57,515 nt of DNA, from the NCBI GenBank assembly GCA_022360555.1, contig JAKSCQ010000103.1, forward strand, positions 1-57,515. Direction: 5' to 3'. A model generated the notes under the pieces. That model saw only the letters and a list, made by a program, of their open reading frames with translations, was not told the DNA's origin and did not search any database. This document shows, piece after piece, positions 6,886 through 16,255 of the stretch. Position 1 is the stretch's first letter; every line of letters begins with the position of its first letter. A program made the translations under genes and the position numbers. This stretch comes from Pseudomonadales bacterium (GTDB lineage Bacteria > Pseudomonadota > Gammaproteobacteria > Pseudomonadales > Alcanivoracaceae).

Positions 6886-8256
6886 TTACGGCGCAGCAGC
6901 ACCTGCTCTGTTTTTGATTCCCCCAAGCACGGCATCCACCACGATGATGCCGAGCATGGCGGCAGCGGATAGCGGGAAGCACACCGCCGCTACCAGCATG
7001 AGGCCGGCCACGGTGCGGGCCGGACCCGGCTCCGCCCGGGGCGGCGCCCGTCGCGACTGGCGTTTCCACCATAGCAGCGCCCCAGTCACGGTCAGCGCCA
7101 GTATCAGGGTGACCAGCAACAGGTTGAGCAGCCAGTTCCACAGCCCCAGATCCCCCTGGTGGAAGGGGATGGAGGCCGCCATGGCCTTGCCCATGGCCGG
7201 GTAATCGGCGAAGCGAATGTCCTGCAATACCGCACCGCTGACCTTGTCCAGATGCAGGATGCGTTCGTTACCCGGTTGGCTGATATCACCGGCGATAGTC
7301 GTGGCGGAGACCGTCCACACGCCGCTGTCACCCTGGGGGAAATGCACCCGGAATGTCTCGAAACCCTGGTCCCGGGCCTGGCTGACCACCGCATCCAGAT
7401 CCAGGGGGGATGGTGCCGGAACCGTGTCTTGTGATGCAGGCATGGGCGCCTGCTCCAGTGCCCAGGGCACCCGGTGCAGGCCGGCCTCGTTCATCGTCTC
7501 ATGATCCACCGCCTGCGGCGCCTCGAAGCGGGTACCGGGCAACGAGCCCCAGGGTTGCACCAGTTTACCGCCCCAAATGTTGGTCCAGGCCAGGCCGGAG
7601 ACCAGGAAGAACAGCAACGGCAGGGCGATCAGCCAGCCAATGCCCAGGTGCCAACCGCGCCAGTCTGCCCGGGTACTCACCGAGCGGGCAGGAATCAGAG
7701 TAGCCAGCCCCTCTTTCGGCCAAGCCAGATAAAGGCCCGTGACGATCATCAGCACCGCCAGGCCGGCGGCGATTTCGATCAGGGCATCGCCCAGGTCACC
7801 AAGAAACAGGGAGCCATGCCATTCCTTGAGCCGGGCATAGAGGCTGGCCCCCGGATCCTGGCTTCCCAGAATCTCGCCGCTGTAAGGATTCAGGTGCACC
7901 AGGGTGCTGGGGGCGCCGTGTCCGCCATGGCCGGCGCCGTGACCGCTCTGCAATGAGAAACGGGCGGACTGGTCCGGCGCGGCGGGGGGCAGATAGAGGC
8001 GCACCGACGCATGGGGGAAAGCCTCACGGACGGTATCCAGCAATGTGGACGCCGGCAGCGCCTTGTCCTCCGGGGCCACGGTGAGCAGGGGGGCGTTCAG
8101 AGCCTTGTCCACCGGCTTGCTGAGCAGCATCAGCAAGCCACTGGCCGCCAGCATGAACAGGAACGGCAGGACCAGCACCCCGATCATGAAATGCCAGCGC
8201 CACACCGCCCGGTAGAAGCGGGCGAGGCGCGATTGTGCGGCGGCGGTGGCCGTCAT
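6886..8256 (-). CDS. PepSY-domain membrane protein (PiuB-like)
   Basis: A 456-residue inner-membrane protein of the PepSY-associated TM family. An N-terminal helix (near residues 22-45, WHFMIGVLVLPFLFML) is followed by a periplasmic PepSY region, TM helices near 160-180 and 210-230, a second PepSY region and TM helices near 385-405 and 425-445. A histidine-rich loop (HGAGHGGHG, near 105-113) is a possible metal-binding site. Relatives sit beside siderophore receptors and are thought to act in ferric-siderophore reduction or uptake. It lies 69 bases downstream of a TonB-dependent receptor on the same strand and probably shares its transcript. Confidence 0.85.
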   Translation of the reverse strand: MTATAAAQSRLARFYRAVWRWHFMIGVLVLPFLFMLAASGLLMLLSKPVDKALNAPLLTVAPEDKALPASTLLDTVREAFPHASVRLYLPPAAPDQSARFSLQSGHGAGHGGHGAPSTLVHLNPYSGEILGSQDPGASLYARLKEWHGSLFLGDLGDALIEIAAGLAVLMIVTGLYLAWPKEGLATLIPARSVSTRADWRGWHLGIGWLIALPLLFFLVSGLAWTNIWGGKLVQPWGSLPGTRFEAPQAVDHETMNEAGLHRVPWALEQAPMPASQDTVPAPSPLDLDAVVSQARDQGFETFRVHFPQGDSGVWTVSATTIAGDISQPGNERILHLDKVSGAVLQDIRFADYPAMGKAMAASIPFHQGDLGLWNWLLNLLLVTLILALTVTGALLWWKRQSRRAPPRAEPGPARTVAGLMLVAAVCFPLSAAAMLGIIVVDAVLGGIKNRAGAAAP

Positions 8257-8325
8257 GCGATTATCTCCCGGGTTATGTCATTCGCGTCTCTGGCCGCCGG
8301 TGCGACGCACCTGCGGCGTGTCGGG

Positions 8326-10416
8326 TCAGAAATCGAAGCGTACACCGGCGTAGACGGAACGGGGCTCGCCGGCCTGCAGAATGGCCGCGCCTGCGGCGGC
8401 AACCGCATTGCTCAGATCGTCACGCACACTCAGGTTGGACACATAGGCTTCGTCGGTGAGATTGCGACCTTCCAGGTAGACTTCCCAGCCCTCACGGGTG
8501 ACACCGGTACGCAGGCCCAGCAGTTCATAGCCGTCCACGTCATAGCTGTTTTCAAAGTCCGCATAGCGGTCATCGACAATGTCGAAGGTGGGGCCGGCAA
8601 AGAAGCCGTTGGCGTGGCGGTACATGACCTCGCCCTTGATAAAGAAGTCCGGCGCCACGGGCAGCGAGTTGTCGCCGTAGAGCGGGTCGTTGTCGAAGGT
8701 GAAGTCGTTGTAGGTAACGCTCAGCAGTGGCTCGATACGGTTCTGGCCGTCTCCCAGCGCGAAAGACGCACCGAACAGGGCTTCCACCCCGGCGTGGATA
8801 GTGTCTTCCACGTTGGTGGCCAGGCTGGTGCCGGGCGCCACAGGATTATCAATGGAAAGAATTTCGTCTTCGATCTGTGCGTAGTAGACCGCCACTTCCC
8901 AGTGCCACTGGCTGGCCTGGCCCAGCAGTGCAGTGCCACGGGTGCCCACTTCCCCGACAATGCCCTGCATGGGGTCCAGGGTTTCATTGCTGGCCCGGAC
9001 ATCGTCCTCCAGTTGATAGACCGTGGGGGCTTCGTAGAGCTTGCTCACGTTGGCAAACAGCTCACTGCGGTCGGCCACGTGGTAGATCACCCCAAGGCGC
9101 GGATTGAAGGATTGGTAGGTATCGTTGGGATTGCGTTGTGCGCCGGACGATACGGTCACATTATCCACTTCCCGGGTGCCGGTAACGGCCTGGGCCCCGT
9201 AGACCAGGGTCCAGCGATCGGCGAGATGCCAGCGGTCCATGGCGAACACTTCCAGGTTATCCGCCTTGTTATCCACCCTGGTGGACAGGGCATCGCGGAT
9301 GCCGCCGCTGTGCGTGTAGTTGCCGCCTTTCACCCAGGTTTGCCCGTAGTTGAGCCCGAACAGCAGATCATGATTGCCCATCTGTTTGTCAAAACGCACG
9401 GTGGTGCCGAAGGTGGTCTGGTCATTGTCGATCAACAGGCTGAAGAACGGGTTCTCGACAATGGGGTGGTAGAGCGACTGGTCTTCAAAGGAGAAGCCCA
9501 CCACCAGGTTACTGGTGTCACTCAGATGCCACTCGGTGCGGTTGGCTACCCGCCACATCTCCACATTCTTGAGAAAGTTACCGGGAATATTGGCGGGATT
9601 GGCCTGGTAGGGGTCATCGTCAAACTGTGATCGACTGAGAGAACCCGGCAGCTCTTGATCGTTGTCTACATAAGTGAAATAGAAACGGTTTTCGACCCTG
9701 TCGCTGACCTGCCAGCCGGTGTTGGCATAAACACCACTTCGCTGTTGCTCCTGGTGTCCACGAAAGCCGTCATAGCTACGCTGCTCGACGGTGACCAGGG
9801 CATCCAGATTGCCATGGACCGTGGCACCGGTGACGCTGTTCTGAACAGTGCCATGGCTGCCTGCACTGAGGTACGCCTGGTTATCCGTGGTGCGAGCCGT
9901 GGGGGAAATAAAGTTGATGGCGCCGCCCAGGGTGCTGGCGCCGTAGGTCATGGCATTGGCGCCACGGGCGACTACCGCATAACGGGCCGCCAACGGGTCG
10001 ATAAAGCTGTTGTGGTTATTGCCGTCGGCCGCGGTGACGGGCAGGCCATCGATCATCAGCTTGATGCCATTGCCATCGTAAGCGACCGCGTCCAGGTTCG
10101 AGCCGCGGCTGGAAATAAAGGTGCCATCCCCGGTGGAACCGGTGGCTGTCCACATGCCCGGCACGTAACGCAGCATGTCACCGAGGCTGACCACATTGCG
10201 TTCGGTCAGGTCTTCCGCTTCCACCAGGCTGACGCCGCCGGGGGTCAGCGCCTGCTCGCGCTGGAGTTCGGTGCGGGTTTCCGCCACCGCATCGTTCGCC
10301 TCGCCCTGGACGGTGACAGGCTTCAGTTCGTGGGCGCCATCCTCGCTGGCGATGGCATTCAACGGTAACGACAGGCCCAGACAGACAAGCAGCGGTGCGC
10401 GTGGTGATAGCAGCAT
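8326..10416 (-). CDS. TonB-dependent outer-membrane receptor
   Basis: 696 residues with a signal peptide ending near AIASE (residue 24) and a candidate TonB box around PVTVQGE. A plug domain spans about 50-165 (LGDMLRYVPGMW, then YGASTLGGAINFI), followed by a 22-strand barrel that ends in the aromatic AGVRFDF typical of outer-membrane insertion. It imports a ligand, most likely a ferric siderophore, driven by TonB/ExbBD. The FecA/PiuA-like form and the adjoining PepSY gene support iron, but no clear Fur box is visible upstream, so the ligand is open. The start has GGGGA a few bases upstream. A long open frame on the opposite strand (8011-9630) is a shadow of this gene. Confidence 0.9.
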   Translation of the reverse strand: MLLSPRAPLLVCLGLSLPLNAIASEDGAHELKPVTVQGEANDAVAETRTELQREQALTPGGVSLVEAEDLTERNVVSLGDMLRYVPGMWTATGSTGDGTFISSRGSNLDAVAYDGNGIKLMIDGLPVTAADGNNHNSFIDPLAARYAVVARGANAMTYGASTLGGAINFISPTARTTDNQAYLSAGSHGTVQNSVTGATVHGNLDALVTVEQRSYDGFRGHQEQQRSGVYANTGWQVSDRVENRFYFTYVDNDQELPGSLSRSQFDDDPYQANPANIPGNFLKNVEMWRVANRTEWHLSDTSNLVVGFSFEDQSLYHPIVENPFFSLLIDNDQTTFGTTVRFDKQMGNHDLLFGLNYGQTWVKGGNYTHSGGIRDALSTRVDNKADNLEVFAMDRWHLADRWTLVYGAQAVTGTREVDNVTVSSGAQRNPNDTYQSFNPRLGVIYHVADRSELFANVSKLYEAPTVYQLEDDVRASNETLDPMQGIVGEVGTRGTALLGQASQWHWEVAVYYAQIEDEILSIDNPVAPGTSLATNVEDTIHAGVEALFGASFALGDGQNRIEPLLSVTYNDFTFDNDPLYGDNSLPVAPDFFIKGEVMYRHANGFFAGPTFDIVDDRYADFENSYDVDGYELLGLRTGVTREGWEVYLEGRNLTDEAYVSNLSVRDDLSNAVAAAGAAILQAGEPRSVYAGVRFDF

Positions 10417-10635
10417 AACGGATCCCCGGATAGACAGGTGCCGGCAGGCGAGCCGGCCAAAAAATCAGCAGCGGCGCATTCTAGGGGGATCGTTGTCAGG
10501 CGGACATGTGGCATTTTGTCGCATTAGTGGCCCGGGACGGGTCTGGCGCCCGGGCGTCACCTGAAGACGCGGACCGGCAAAAGCTGGATAATGGCGCGCA
10601 AACGCCCGCCATTTCTGCAACCCGGTAGCCCCGCC

Positions 10636-12828
10636 ATGGAAATCAACGTCAACTTCCTCGACAACCTGCGCCTGGAAGCCAAATTCGACGACTTCACCGT
10701 CATCACCGACCAGCCGATCCGCTACAAGGGCGATGGCTCGGCGCCCAGCCCGTTTGACTATTTCCTGGCGTCGTCGGCCATGTGCGCGGCCTATTTCGTG
10801 AAGGTGTACTGCAAGGCCCGGGATATCCCCACGGACAATATCCGCCTGTCGCAGAACAATATCGTCGACCCGGAAAACCGCTATAACCAGATTTTCCGCA
10901 TCCAGGTGCAGTTGCCGGAGGATATCTCCGACAAGGACCGCCAGGGGATTCTGCGCTCCATCGACCGCTGCACCGTGAAGAAGGTGATCCAGACCGGGCC
11001 GGAATTCCAGATCGAGGAGGTGGCCAACCTGGACGAGGACGCCCAGGCGCTGCTGATGGTGGAGCCTGACGCCCAGCACCGCACCCTGATCGAAGGCAAG
11101 GACCTGCCGCTGGAGCAGACCATCGCCAACATGACCCGCATCCTCGAAGACCTGGGCATGAAGATCGAGATCGCCTCCTGGCGCAATATCGTGCCCCACG
11201 TGTGGTCCCTGCATATCCGCGACGCCGCCTCGCCCATGTGCTTCACCAACGGCAAGGGCGCCACCAAGGAAGCGGCGCTGTGCTCCGCGCTGGGCGAGTT
11301 CATCGAACGGCTCAACTGCAACTTCTTCTACAACGACCAGTTCTTCGGCGAAGAGATCGCCCACAGCGACTTCGTGCATTACCCCAACGAAAAGTGGTTC
11401 CAGCCCGGCCCCGGCGATACCCTGCCGCCGGAGATTCTGGATGACCACTGCCTGGCCATCTATAACCCGGAGGGCGAGCTGGGCGGCTCCCACCTGATTG
11501 ATACCAACTCCGGCCGCGCGGATCGCGGCATCTGCTCGCTGCCCTTTGTGCGTCGCTCCGATGGCGAGACCGTGTACTTTCCGTCGAACCTGATCGAAAA
11601 CCTGTTCCTCAGCAACGGCATGAGTGCCGGCAACACCCTGGCCGAAGCTCAGGTGCAGTGCCTGTCGGAAATCTTCGAGCGGGCGGTGAAGAAACACATC
11701 ATCGAGCAAGAAATTACCCTGCCGGACGTGCCGGAGGGCGTGCTGGCCCGCTACCCGGGTATTGTGGAGGGCATCCAGGCCCTGGAAGAACAGGGCTTCC
11801 CGGTACTGGTGAAGGATGCCTCCCTGGGCGGGCAGTTCCCGGTGATGTGCGTGACCCTGATGAACCCGCGCACCGGCGGCGTGTTTGCCTCCTTCGGCGC
11901 CCATCCGAGTTTCCAGGTGGCACTGGAACGCAGCCTCACCGAGTTGTTACAGGGGCGCAGCTTCGAGGGCCTCAACGACGTACCGCCACCCACTTTCAGC
12001 AGCCTGGCCGTGGCCGAACCCAACAACTATGTGGAGCACTTCATCGACTCCACCGGGGTGGTGAGCTGGCGCTTCTTCAGCGCCCGGGCGGATTACGATT
12101 TCTGCGACTGGGACTTTTCCGGCAGCAACCACGAGGAGGCCGAGCGCCTGTTCGGCATCCTCGACGCCATGGGAAAAGACGCCTACGTGGCGGTGTATGA
12201 AGAACTGGGCGCACCGGCCTGCCGAATTCTCGTGCCCGGCTTTTCCGAGGTCTACCCGGTGGAAGACCTGGTGTGGGACAACACCAACATGGCGTTGGAC
12301 TATCGCGAAGACATTCTCAACCTGCACCGCCTCAGCGATGATCAACTCGGCGACCTGCTGGCCCGGCTGGAAGACAGCCTGGTGGATGACTACACCACCA
12401 TCATCACCCTGATCGGCATCGAATTCGACGAGAATACCGTGTGGGGCCAGCTCACCATTCTCGAGCTGAAACTGCTGATTAACCTGGCACTGCAACGGCA
12501 CGAAGAAGCACTGGAGCAAGTGGAAATGTTCCTGCAGTACAACGACAACACCGTGGTACGCGGGCTGTTCTACCAGGCCATGCGCGCGGTACTGGAAATC
12601 GTGCTGGATGATGAACTGGAACTGGACGATTACCGCCACAACCTGACCCGCATGTTCGGCCAGGCCACCATGGAGGCGGTGGAAGGTTCCGTGAACGGCA
12701 CCGTGCGATTCCACGGCCTGGAACCAACCAGCATGCAACTGGAAGGACTGGAAAAGCACCAGCGTCTGATTGAGAGTTACAAGAAGCTGCATGCGGCGCG
12801 GGCAGCAAAAGCAGGACTGACGAGCTAG
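10636..12828 (+). CDS. OsmC-YcaO fusion protein
   Basis: A 730-residue fusion. Residues 1-140 are an OsmC-like domain with both characteristic cysteines (SSAMC, C50; DRCTVKKV, C112). From about 180 a YcaO domain follows (KGATKEAALCSALGEFIERL, then AEAQVQCLSEIFERAVK). The C-terminal portion from about 560 is helical and TPR-like, as in E. coli YcaO. E. coli YcaO (about 586 residues, no OsmC) is linked to RimO-dependent beta-methylthiolation of ribosomal protein S12. YcaO enzymes activate amide backbones with ATP. The OsmC part could handle a persulfide or peroxide, which is inference. The start at 10636 gives the usual N-terminus; an in-frame ATG at 10591 is possible. Confidence 0.88.
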   Translation: MEINVNFLDNLRLEAKFDDFTVITDQPIRYKGDGSAPSPFDYFLASSAMCAAYFVKVYCKARDIPTDNIRLSQNNIVDPENRYNQIFRIQVQLPEDISDKDRQGILRSIDRCTVKKVIQTGPEFQIEEVANLDEDAQALLMVEPDAQHRTLIEGKDLPLEQTIANMTRILEDLGMKIEIASWRNIVPHVWSLHIRDAASPMCFTNGKGATKEAALCSALGEFIERLNCNFFYNDQFFGEEIAHSDFVHYPNEKWFQPGPGDTLPPEILDDHCLAIYNPEGELGGSHLIDTNSGRADRGICSLPFVRRSDGETVYFPSNLIENLFLSNGMSAGNTLAEAQVQCLSEIFERAVKKHIIEQEITLPDVPEGVLARYPGIVEGIQALEEQGFPVLVKDASLGGQFPVMCVTLMNPRTGGVFASFGAHPSFQVALERSLTELLQGRSFEGLNDVPPPTFSSLAVAEPNNYVEHFIDSTGVVSWRFFSARADYDFCDWDFSGSNHEEAERLFGILDAMGKDAYVAVYEELGAPACRILVPGFSEVYPVEDLVWDNTNMALDYREDILNLHRLSDDQLGDLLARLEDSLVDDYTTIITLIGIEFDENTVWGQLTILELKLLINLALQRHEEALEQVEMFLQYNDNTVVRGLFYQAMRAVLEIVLDDELELDDYRHNLTRMFGQATMEAVEGSVNGTVRFHGLEPTSMQLEGLEKHQRLIESYKKLHAARAAKAGLTS

Positions 12829-12848
12829 CCTGAAGCGCCTGAACCCAC

Positions 12849-12878
12849 CGTTGGCGCTTTGTGAACAAAGCGCCAACG
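12849..12878. terminator. Bidirectional terminator-like hairpin
   Basis: A perfect 14-bp stem (12849-12862 with 12865-12878) closes a 2-base loop between the converging YcaO-type and dehydrogenase genes. On the plus strand it is followed by CGTATTTT. The arm sequence (GTTGGCGCTTTG) resembles one arm of the REPIN at 6771, so it may derive from a REP element. Confidence 0.65.
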
Positions 12879-12889
12879 CGTATTTTCCC

Positions 12890-13843
12890 TCAGGGCATCA
12901 CTTCGATCACCACCTTCCCCCGGCACCGGCCACTGCGATTACGCTCGTAAGCGGCTTCGCTGTCCGCCAGCGGATAGACACTGTCGATGATGGGTTTGAG
13001 CACACCGTCTTCCACCATGGCGGCCAGGGTATCCAGATCCTGGCGATAGGATTCCACCACCACGGTGTCGGCCTTTTTGCCGGCCAGGCGATAGAGCGGG
13101 GTGGCGAACATGGAAACGCCCTGGCCGCCGGTGGAAATGAAATGCCCATCGCGACCCAGCAGGGCGGCACAGGTGAGCGGGGTTTCATAGGACGTGACAT
13201 CGAAGACGATATCGAACTGGCCCGCGCTCTGACGATAGTCGCCCCGGGTGTAATCAATCAGCGCATCGGCGCCCAGCGCCCGGACGAAATCCAGATTACG
13301 CGTGCTGCACACCCCGGTGACATGCAGCCCCAGGTGTTTGGCAATCTGCACGGCCAGGGTGCCCACGCCACCAGAGGCCCCGATGATCAGCACGGACTTG
13401 CCGGCCCTGGCACCGCCCTTGCGCAAACCCTGCAACGCGGTGAGCGCCGCCAGTGGCAGGGAGGCCGCCTCGTTGAAACTCAGGTTCGCCGGCATCTTCG
13501 CCACGCGGTGCTGACTGATGCGCGCCTGTTCGGCCAGTGACGCCGTGCGCAGACGCATGTCCATGCCATAGACCGCATCGCCAATCTCGAAATGGCGCAC
13601 CTTGCGCCCCTTGGCGATAACCACGCCGGCCAGATCATCGCCGAACAGGGGCGGCAGGCGCCGGGTGCCCAGCGGTGTGGCCGCCACCGCCAGATGATAG
13701 TTGAGCTTCCAGTCCTTGGGATTCACCGACGCCGCATGCACCTGCACCAGTACATCCTCCGCGCCCAGGCGTTGCGGGGCTTCGGTTTCCGTAAGGGTCA
13801 GTCTGGCGTTGAGCCCCCAGCCGGTGGTGGTGATGGCTTTCAT
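12890..13843 (-). CDS. Zinc-independent medium-chain dehydrogenase/reductase (quinone oxidoreductase type)
   Basis: A 317-residue NAD(P)H-dependent oxidoreductase of the quinone oxidoreductase branch of the MDR superfamily. The catalytic domain begins MKAITTTGWG and carries VNPKDWKL, typical of zinc-free members. The Rossmann motif is GASGGVGTLAVQIAKHLG near residue 145. The ligands of catalytic and structural zinc are absent. GGAG before the ATG at 13843 decides the start over the upstream in-frame ATG at 13864. It probably reduces quinones, enones or similar electrophiles; the substrate is unknown. Confidence 0.85.
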   Translation of the reverse strand: MKAITTTGWGLNARLTLTETEAPQRLGAEDVLVQVHAASVNPKDWKLNYHLAVAATPLGTRRLPPLFGDDLAGVVIAKGRKVRHFEIGDAVYGMDMRLRTASLAEQARISQHRVAKMPANLSFNEAASLPLAALTALQGLRKGGARAGKSVLIIGASGGVGTLAVQIAKHLGLHVTGVCSTRNLDFVRALGADALIDYTRGDYRQSAGQFDIVFDVTSYETPLTCAALLGRDGHFISTGGQGVSMFATPLYRLAGKKADTVVVESYRQDLDTLAAMVEDGVLKPIIDSVYPLADSEAAYERNRSGRCRGKVVIEVMP

Positions 13844-13958
13844 GCAATGGCTCCGTGTTGGCATTCGGCGCTCAGCTTAACAAAGCCCGTTGTGAAGGGG
13901 AGGGTCCGATAACGCCAAGGGACGGGAGCGATGGTGCCAATTGAGCAGCAAGCCTCAC

Positions 13959-14091
13959 GCGACAAGCGGCAACGCGGACCATTGCGGCTGCTAATGTAAC
14001 AAGCCTGCGCCGCTTCGGGATCACCAGCGCGGGGGCCCGGCAGCAGAATACACGACCGTCCTGACGCGTGTTGCAGCTTGAAGCTTGTCGC
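13959..14091. repeat. Nested dyad element, copy 1 (133 bp)
   Basis: The left arm GCGACAAGCGGCAACGCG (13959-13976) matches the reverse complement of the right arm at 14065-14091, which is longer by one inserted word. In the centre, CTGCGC and GCGCGG repeat the internal dyad of the copies at 25153, 27700 and 29535. It occupies the gap between the dehydrogenase and arfB. No reading frame or transposase is present. Confidence 0.65.
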
Positions 14092-14103
14092 TGGCTGCAG
14101 GTC

Positions 14104-14520
14104 TTATCCCGGATCCACCTTGCCGCGCAGGGATTTGACCCTGCCGCGCTTGGTCTTGCTATCCAGTCGCCGGCGCTTACTGCCCAGGGTGGGGCGGGTG
14201 GGTTTACGCTTTTTCTGTTCCACCGTGACGCTCTGTATCAACTGCGCCAGCCGCGCCAGGGCGTTTTCCTTGTTCATTTCCTGGGTACGGAATTGCTGGG
14301 CCTTGATCACCACCACGCCATCGGCGGTGATGCGCTGATCGCTGAGGGCCAGCAACCGTTCCTTGTAGCGGTCGGGCAGGGAAGAGGCGCGGATATCGAA
14401 TCGCAGATGGATCGCCGTGGCGACCTTGTTCACGTTCTGGCCACCACTGCCCTGAGCGCGGATCGCCTGAAGGTCGATCTCGTTATCGGGAATCTGTAAA
14501 TTATTTCCTATTTGAAGCAT
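14104..14520 (-). CDS. arfB: Alternative ribosome-rescue factor ArfB (YaeJ), peptidyl-tRNA hydrolase
   Basis: 138 residues, against 140 in E. coli. The GGQ tripeptide sits in [14 protein letters not shown] near residue 27, and a basic C-terminal tail ([23 protein letters not shown]) inserts into the empty mRNA channel. ArfB hydrolyses peptidyl-tRNA on ribosomes stalled without a stop codon. The open frame runs upstream to 14829 but would overlap hscC; the family N-terminus [11 protein letters not shown] fixes the start at 14520. It is divergent from hscC with a 46-base gap. Confidence 0.93.
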   Translation of the reverse strand: MLQIGNNLQIPDNEIDLQAIRAQGSGGQNVNKVATAIHLRFDIRASSLPDRYKERLLALSDQRITADGVVVIKAQQFRTQEMNKENALARLAQLIQSVTVEQKKRKPTRPTLGSKRRRLDSKTKRGRVKSLRGKVDPG

Positions 14521-14566
14521 AAAACTGGCAGTCTCCTCTGGCTCGTCAGCATAACAGGGAAGGGAT

Positions 14567-16255
14567 ATGACCATCATTGGTATTGATCTGGGCACCACCA
14601 ACAGTGCCTGCGGGGTGTGGACTGACGACGGGGTAACACTGATTCCCAACCGGCTGGGAGAAGTACTGACACCTTCGGTGGTGGGGCTGGACAAAAATGG
14701 CGAGATCATCGTCGGGCGCACCGCCCGGCAGCGGCTGATCAACCACAGTGACAGGACCGTGGCCGCCTTCAAGCGCCTGATGGGCACCGACCACAAGGTG
14801 AAGCTGGGCAAACAGACATTCACCGCCACCGAGCTGTCATCGCTGGTGTTGCGTTCGCTGAAGGAAGACGCGGAAACCTTTCTCGGCGAGCCGGTAAGCG
14901 AGGCGGTGATTAGCGTGCCGGCCTATTTCAACGACAACCAGCGCCACGCCACCAAGCTGGCGGCGGAGCTGGCCGGGCTGAAGGTGGAGCGGCTGATCAA
15001 CGAACCCACCGCCGCCGCCATCGCCTATGGTCTGCACGAAAAGCAGGAAGGCCTGTTCCTGATTCTGGATCTGGGCGGCGGCACCTTTGATGTGTCCTTG
15101 CTGGAATTTTTCGACGGCATCATGGAAGTGCATGCCAGCGCCGGTGACAACTTCCTCGGTGGCGAGGATTTTGTCGATGCCATGGTGGACGACGTGCTGC
15201 GCGAGCATCGCCTGAGCCGCGATGATCTCAAACCCCTGGCCCTGCAGAACCTTTACCTGCAGATGGAAAGCGCCAAGCGCAAACTGGGCCCCACGGACCT
15301 GGTGCTGAGCCTGGACCTGGGTGAGAAGACCGTGGAGCACGTAGTCACCGCCGACTGGTTCGCCCGCATCAGCACGCCACTGTTACTGCGCGCCAAGCAC
15401 CCCATTGAGCGGGCCATCCGCGATGCGGGCCTGCACCCGAGCAAGATCGACGATGTGGTATTGGTCGGTGGCTCCACCCGGCTCGCCATTTTCCGTTCCA
15501 CCGTGGGCAAGATGTTCGGCCGCCTGCCGTCCTGCCACCTGGACCCGGACACCGTGGTGGCCATGGGCGCCGCCATCCAGGCCGGGCTGATGATGCGCAA
15601 CGAGGCCCTGGACGATGTGGTGCTCACCGATGTGTGTCCCTATACCCTGGGTACCGGTGTGATCAACGAGGACAACCCGCGCCTGGGGGCCTATTTTCTG
15701 CCAATCATCGAGCGCAACTGCGTGGTGCCGGTAAGCATCGTCAAGGATATCTGCACCGCCCACGACAACCAGACCGAACTGACCATCAAGGTCTACCAGG
15801 GGGAAAACCGGCTGGTGGAAAAGAATGTGTACCTGGGCGAGCTGACTGTCCAGGTGCCCCCGGCGCCCCGGGGCGAGGAAACCGTAGATGTGCGCTACAG
15901 CTATGACATGAACGGCCTGCTGGAAGTGGATGTCACCGTGCATTCCACCGGCAAAACCTACAACCAGTTGATCGAGCATACCCCCGGCGCCCTGTCCGAG
16001 GCGGACAAGCAAAAAGCCCTGGCCAAACTCAGCGAACTCAAGTTCCACCCCCGTGATGGGGAGGAGAACCGCGCCCTGCTGGCCCGGGGCGAGCGCCTGT
16101 ACGAAAGCAGCCTGGGCGAGCGGCGCGATTATATCGCCACTGTGATGCAGGAATTCGAACGGGTGCTGGAGCGCCAGAACCCGGCGGAAATCGCCAAGGT
16201 GCAAAAGCAGGTGAAGGACGTGCTGGCACGGATGGAAAGCGAGGACTGGTTCTGA
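14567..16255 (+). CDS. hscC: HscC-type Hsp70 chaperone
   Basis: 562 residues, an Hsp70 shorter than DnaK (about 638) and near E. coli HscC (Hsc62, 556). The ATPase motifs are intact: [12 protein letters not shown] at 4, [16 protein letters not shown] near 165 and VLVGGSTRL near 298. The substrate-binding domain is short and the C-terminal lid reduced. HscC refolds or holds proteins with dedicated J-domain partners. Here it is followed at once by two J-domain genes (one-base TGATG overlap, then a 4-base overlap), which argues strongly for one operon and one machine. GGGAAGG-type sequence precedes the ATG. Confidence 0.9.
   Translation: MTIIGIDLGTTNSACGVWTDDGVTLIPNRLGEVLTPSVVGLDKNGEIIVGRTARQRLINHSDRTVAAFKRLMGTDHKVKLGKQTFTATELSSLVLRSLKEDAETFLGEPVSEAVISVPAYFNDNQRHATKLAAELAGLKVERLINEPTAAAIAYGLHEKQEGLFLILDLGGGTFDVSLLEFFDGIMEVHASAGDNFLGGEDFVDAMVDDVLREHRLSRDDLKPLALQNLYLQMESAKRKLGPTDLVLSLDLGEKTVEHVVTADWFARISTPLLLRAKHPIERAIRDAGLHPSKIDDVVLVGGSTRLAIFRSTVGKMFGRLPSCHLDPDTVVAMGAAIQAGLMMRNEALDDVVLTDVCPYTLGTGVINEDNPRLGAYFLPIIERNCVVPVSIVKDICTAHDNQTELTIKVYQGENRLVEKNVYLGELTVQVPPAPRGEETVDVRYSYDMNGLLEVDVTVHSTGKTYNQLIEHTPGALSEADKQKALAKLSELKFHPRDGEENRALLARGERLYESSLGERRDYIATVMQEFERVLERQNPAEIAKVQKQVKDVLARMESEDWF

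Noticed and set aside
8011-9630. Long open frame (539 codons) on the plus strand opposite the TonB receptor
   Set aside because: It is a shadow of the receptor: the receptor frame has a signal peptide, plug and barrel, while the opposite frame has no recognisable domain and no ribosome site.
10417-10635. Fur box upstream of the TonB receptor
   Set aside because: No GATAATGATAATCATTATC-like 19-mer was found by eye on either strand in this interval.
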